From: Stigmatella erecta
Lineage (GTDB): Bacteria > Myxococcota > Myxococcia > Myxococcales > Myxococcaceae
Assembly: GCF_900111745.1 (NCBI RefSeq)
Contig: NZ_FOIJ01000021.1
Coordinates: 1-64,000, forward strand
DNA length: 64,000 nucleotides
Direction of reading: 5' to 3'
Positions within the stretch are counted from its first letter, which is position 1. Every line of letters starts with the position of its first letter. The notes under the pieces were generated by a model, which was given only the letters and a program-made list of their open reading frames with translations, made no database searches and was not told the origin of the DNA. Below, one piece after another: positions 60,558 to 64,000 of this stretch. Both the position numbers and the translations under genes were made by a program.

Positions 60558-63065
60558 CTACTGGTGGCCCGCGGCGCCCTCCTCGGCCGGGGGCACGCCC
60601 TCCTCCACCACGTGGTGCTTGCGCCGCCAGCGCTCCACCAGCAGCAGGAAGGCCGGGAAGCCCACCAGCACGATGAGGATGTTCACCCCGAAGCCCAGGT
60701 TGGCCAGGGTGCCAATGGAGTTGAGCCCCGGGTGCCGCGCCAGGATGAGCGCCAAGAAGCCGATGGCGCTCGTCAGCAGGCCGCCGGTGATGGCGCGGCC
60801 CGTCTCCGCGTACACGCTGATGAAGTCGCTGTCCGGCTCGCCCAGGCGCTGCACCAGGTGCACCCCCGCGTCCACCGTGGTGCCCACCAGCACCGGCAGC
60901 ACCACCAGGTTCAGGTAGTTGAACTGCAGGTCCAGGATGGCCATCAGCCCCACGAGCCCCGCCACGGACACCAGCGTGGGCATCATGCAGATGAGCGCCG
61001 TGCGCAGCCGCCCCAGGGTGATCCACATCGCCACGAGCACCGAGAGCACCGCGGCGGCGAGAATCTCCGGCCCGTCATGGGCCACCATGTCCAGGATGTC
61101 CGCCAGGATGAGCGACTCGCCCGTGGCCGAGACGTTGGAGCCATCCGGCAGTTGCAGCCCCCGGACTTCCTTGGCGAAGCGCCGCGTGCCCGCGCCGTCC
61201 GCCAGGTTCACCGCCGCGTACACCAGTACCACGCCGCCCGCGTCCCCGCTCATGCCCTCGAACTGCCGGCGCACCGCCTCGGGCAGCGTCTCGCGCGCGA
61301 AGGGCTGGGCGGCCGACATCTTCAGCGCGCGCTCCACGTCGGGCCGCACGGTGTCCGACAGCCGGTTCAGGTCCAGCCCCTCCAGCTTCCGGTGAATGGC
61401 CTGGAGAATCACCTGCTTCTCCTGCTGCTGCCCGGGCACCAGGTCCGCCACCGAGCCCACGAAGTCGATGGTGGAGTCCTTGCCCTGCTTCTCCTTGCGC
61501 GCCTGGAGCTCGCGCACCACCTCCAGCTCCTGCGCCTGGGTGTCGGTGAGCACCACCACCGGGGACTGCGAGTAGCCGAGGATCTTGTCCATGCGCCGGT
61601 CCAGCCGCACCGACGGCAAGGACACGTCATCGAGCTTCGTCGAGTCGTAGTTGAAGCTCACCCGCCACGCCTGGCTGATGAGCGCCACCATGCTCACGCC
61701 CACGGCGATGGACACCGCGCGGTAGTGCTGCGGCAGCCAGCGAGCCAGCACGGCCAGGGGCCCCGCGGACGCCTCGTGCACGCCCGGCGTCCACCCCATG
61801 CGCGAGGCCAGCCCCAGCATCGCCGGCAGGATGAGCACGTACGACACGATGCTCAGCACCATGCCGATCGCCGCGATGACGCCGAACTCGCGGAAGGCGA
61901 TGAACTCGGAGATGGACAGGCTCAGGAACGTGAGCGCCGCCACCACCGCGGCGATGAGCGCCGAGAAACCCGTGTGGCGGAACGACTCGCGCACCGCGGC
62001 CAGCGACTCCTGCCCCTCCGAGCGCAGCGTGGCATAGCGCCCCAGCAGGTGGATGCCGTGCTCCACGCCCAGGCCGCCCAGCACCGCGCCCAGGAACCCC
62101 GTGAGCAGGTTCACCTGCCCGTACACCGCGCCCACGAAGCCGTACGTCCACGAGAGGCTCGCCACCACGGGCGCCATCGTGAAGGCCACGCTCCACGCGC
62201 TGCGGAAGTGGAAGGCCAGGTACAGCACGAGCAGCACCAGCGCGATGCCCGAGGCGCGCCCCAGGTCACCCGTGATGACCTTCTGCTGGTCGATCTTCTT
62301 CTTGTAGTTGCCGGTGATGGCCGTGGTGAAGCCGGGCCCGTACTTGGACAGGTCCTGCTGGGCGAGGAACGCCTCCACCTGGCCCACCACCTTCTTCGCG
62401 TAGTTCAGGTCCGCCGAGCTGCCCTTGGGCTTGAGCAGCAGCACCACCATGCGCTCCTCGGGGTCCAGGTAGTACAGCTCCCCCGCCGCCGAGCCCTGCC
62501 CCGAGCCCGTGCCCGCGAAGCGCTGGCTGGCGCCGCCCGTGTACTTCTGCTCGATGTCGGAGAAGTCCAGCGAGGGCGCGGGCTCCTCGTCTAGCCGCAC
62601 GAAGAGCGGGTTGGCCTGCTGCTTCTCCCAGAGGATGCGCGCGTCGATGCGCTCCTGAATCGTCTTCAGGTCCGGCACATCCACGTAATAGAGCGCGTGC
62701 TCCTCGAAGAAGGGGCGGGGCCGCTGGTAGTTGACGTAGCGGACCTCGGCGAGCTGGGCGAGCTGGGGCGCCATGTCATCGGCGAAGCGCTTGAGCGCCT
62801 CGGGCTCCGCGCCCAGCCCCGCCACCACCACGTTGCCCTGGCCGCCAAAGCGCTTGCGCAGCTTCTCCAGGTCCTGGACGCTGGAGAAGGAGCGGGGCAG
62901 GAGCGCCGTCAGGTCCGCGTTGAGCGTCAGCTTGCCCGTGAAGAAGGAACCCACTGCCACCAACACCCCGGCCAGCAGCAGGGCCTGCCAGGGCTTGCGG
63001 TGGTTCCGTGCGGCGAGGGCGCCGATGGCCGTCTCGAACCGCTCACTCAACCGCTTGTCACTCAT
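60558..63065 (-). CDS. MMPL/RND-family transporter (HpnN-like)
   Basis: The 835-residue protein has twelve membrane helices and two large extracytoplasmic loops (about 55-270 and 480-650). The RND/MMPL membrane motifs include GGLGVEHGIHLLGRY and GTTVDAGVHLVQRL. Relatives such as HpnN move hopanoids and other lipids to the outer membrane. I start it at ATG 63063-63065. It may export a lipid made nearby, but that is only suggested by position. Confidence 0.88.
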   Translation of the reverse strand: MSDKRLSERFETAIGALAARNHRKPWQALLLAGVLVAVGSFFTGKLTLNADLTALLPRSFSSVQDLEKLRKRFGGQGNVVVAGLGAEPEALKRFADDMAPQLAQLAEVRYVNYQRPRPFFEEHALYYVDVPDLKTIQERIDARILWEKQQANPLFVRLDEEPAPSLDFSDIEQKYTGGASQRFAGTGSGQGSAAGELYYLDPEERMVVLLLKPKGSSADLNYAKKVVGQVEAFLAQQDLSKYGPGFTTAITGNYKKKIDQQKVITGDLGRASGIALVLLVLYLAFHFRSAWSVAFTMAPVVASLSWTYGFVGAVYGQVNLLTGFLGAVLGGLGVEHGIHLLGRYATLRSEGQESLAAVRESFRHTGFSALIAAVVAALTFLSLSISEFIAFREFGVIAAIGMVLSIVSYVLILPAMLGLASRMGWTPGVHEASAGPLAVLARWLPQHYRAVSIAVGVSMVALISQAWRVSFNYDSTKLDDVSLPSVRLDRRMDKILGYSQSPVVVLTDTQAQELEVVRELQARKEKQGKDSTIDFVGSVADLVPGQQQEKQVILQAIHRKLEGLDLNRLSDTVRPDVERALKMSAAQPFARETLPEAVRRQFEGMSGDAGGVVLVYAAVNLADGAGTRRFAKEVRGLQLPDGSNVSATGESLILADILDMVAHDGPEILAAAVLSVLVAMWITLGRLRTALICMMPTLVSVAGLVGLMAILDLQFNYLNLVVLPVLVGTTVDAGVHLVQRLGEPDSDFISVYAETGRAITGGLLTSAIGFLALILARHPGLNSIGTLANLGFGVNILIVLVGFPAFLLLVERWRRKHHVVEEGVPPAEEGAAGHQ

Positions 63066-63236
63066 GAAGTCCGCTCTTTTGTCCAAAACCGCGCAATGGA
63101 GGCCCCCCAACATGTCGAGGCCGCCCCCGTGAGTCAACGAAACCCACACGGGGGGCAGGCGGGGGGCGGAGCCCTGGGCAGGCTGCCGTCAGCACCCTGA
63201 CATATCCACCGGAGGCATGCTTTCTTCCCAGCCCAC

Positions 63237-64000
63237 ATGAAGAAGCCTCGCCGCTGGCTCCGGTTCAGCTTGCTTGCCGGACTCGTGCTCCTGGGAGTCA
63301 CCTACATGCTGCGCCCCCCTCCCCCCCGGGGACGTCCCGCGGATCCGCCCTACCTCACCTTCTTCCTGGTGGACGGGCTGTCGCAGGAGGTGTTCCAGCG
63401 GGAGCTGGCCGCGGGGCGCCTGCCCCACATCGCCCAGCTGATGGCCTCGGGGCTCTACGTGGAGGACGGCATCGCGGCGTTCCCCAGCATGACGGGCTAC
63501 GGCTTCTACCCGTTCCTCACCGGCCGCGACGCGGTGCACAGCGGGGTGCTGGGGCTGCGCTGGTTCCGCCGCGAGGCCCAGGAGGGCAACTTCCGCAACT
63601 ACGTGGGGCGCACCAACGTCGCCATGAACCAGGACATGGTGTCCGAGCCGCGCACGCTCTTCGAGTGCTTCCCCGGCCAGCACTCCTTCTCGGTGAACAG
63701 CTACGCCAACCGCGGCGTGGTGCGGAACGAGATTCTCGGCTGGGCCTTCAGCATCGCCAAGTACCAGGAGCAGTACGGGGTGCTGCGCTTCCTGGCGGGC
63801 ACGCCCTGGCTGGGCCCCCGCTTCATGCCGGACTGGTTCGCCGCCGAGACGCAGACGGTGGAGCTGGCCATGAAGGACCTGGCCTTCCAGCCCAAGGTGC
63901 AGTGGCTCACCCTGGCCACGCCGGATGCGCGCCAGCACATCGCCGGCACGGACGAGACGTACGTGGCGCTGGTGCGGCACGCGGACGCGCTCATCGGCCG
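63237..64000 (+). CDS. Alkaline-phosphatase-superfamily protein, 5' part (runs off window)
   Basis: About 254 residues are visible. A signal or anchor (FSLLAGLVLLGVTYML) is followed by YLTFFLVDGLSQEVFQREL, with the metal-binding Asp. PSMTGYGFYPFLTG has the nucleophile-position Ser/Thr, and TPDARQHIAGTDETYV supplies the later Asp/His ligands. The fold covers nucleotide pyrophosphatases and phospholipid-modifying enzymes. The gene continues past 64000. Confidence 0.8.
   Translation, partial: MKKPRRWLRFSLLAGLVLLGVTYMLRPPPPRGRPADPPYLTFFLVDGLSQEVFQRELAAGRLPHIAQLMASGLYVEDGIAAFPSMTGYGFYPFLTGRDAVHSGVLGLRWFRREAQEGNFRNYVGRTNVAMNQDMVSEPRTLFECFPGQHSFSVNSYANRGVVRNEILGWAFSIAKYQEQYGVLRFLAGTPWLGPRFMPDWFAAETQTVELAMKDLAFQPKVQWLTLATPDARQHIAGTDETYVALVRHADALIG

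Overview
The window is high-GC DNA from a myxobacterium, most likely in the Stigmatella/Cystobacter/Myxococcus group. This is inferred from the gene content: several eukaryote-type Ser/Thr kinases, one fused to an AAA ATPase and TPR-like repeats, two-component genes arranged like the Red developmental system of Myxococcus xanthus, RCC1-repeat and CARDB-repeat secreted proteins, and many lipoproteins. No species marker is present, so the genus is not settled.

Layout. 1-600: the right end of an IS5-family element, which appears to have removed the start codon of a mazF-like toxin gene, followed by an IS-end repeat cluster and an 85-bp MITE-like palindrome. 748-1271: a frameshifted gene. 1281-7611: a divergent cassette of an SPFH/band-7 membrane protein with a secreted SH3-like partner on the minus strand, and a zinc-ribbon pseudokinase, a von Willebrand A protein and a divergent adenylosuccinate-synthetase homologue on the plus strand. 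7672-12456: an RCC1 lipoprotein, a TPR-like protein and a membrane Ser/Thr kinase. 12467-16703: a frameshifted serine hydrolase, a LysR regulator, SDR and phospholipase-D-like genes.

16802-29920 is the most unusual part: thirteen same-strand genes including one tRNA. It holds a complete LivGFHMK-type ABC transporter, a cupin, a stand-alone threonyl-tRNA-synthetase-like protein, an adenylation-methyltransferase fusion, a tRNA-Thr(CGT)-like gene, two ATP-grasp ligases and an MFS exporter. I read it as a candidate carrier-protein-free, possibly aminoacyl-tRNA-dependent, amino-acid or peptide biosynthetic cluster. The tRNA has a perfect cloverleaf and the bacterial tRNA-Thr identity bases. It also has U37, where ANN-decoding tRNAs normally carry the modified A37, and a GC content of about 49%, which suggests a non-translational role.

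29922-39388: a hotdog thioesterase, an SDR, a large hybrid histidine kinase, a second copy of the vWA protein, and a Ser/Thr kinase-AAA-TPR regulator. 39449-43764: a tightly packed minus-strand operon matching RedF-RedE-RedD-RedC with a RedB-like thiol-redox protein and one more receiver protein. 44092-49819: mostly single housekeeping or hypothetical genes (DUF72, CARDB protein, V4R-like sensor, DUF1579, FMN-binding split barrel).

50140-55787: an overlapping operon of myo-inositol-phosphate synthase, an Aur1-like PAP2 protein, a CDP-alcohol phosphotransferase fused to a GtrA domain, a secreted protein, a dual-specificity phosphatase and a YiiX-like cysteine hydrolase. Together these could make phosphatidylinositol and possibly inositol-phosphorylceramide. 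55828-64000: OsmC, a lipoprotein alpha-amylase, a second membrane Ser/Thr kinase sharing a four-cysteine C-terminal module with the first, an MMPL/RND transporter, and the 5' part of an alkaline-phosphatase-superfamily gene.
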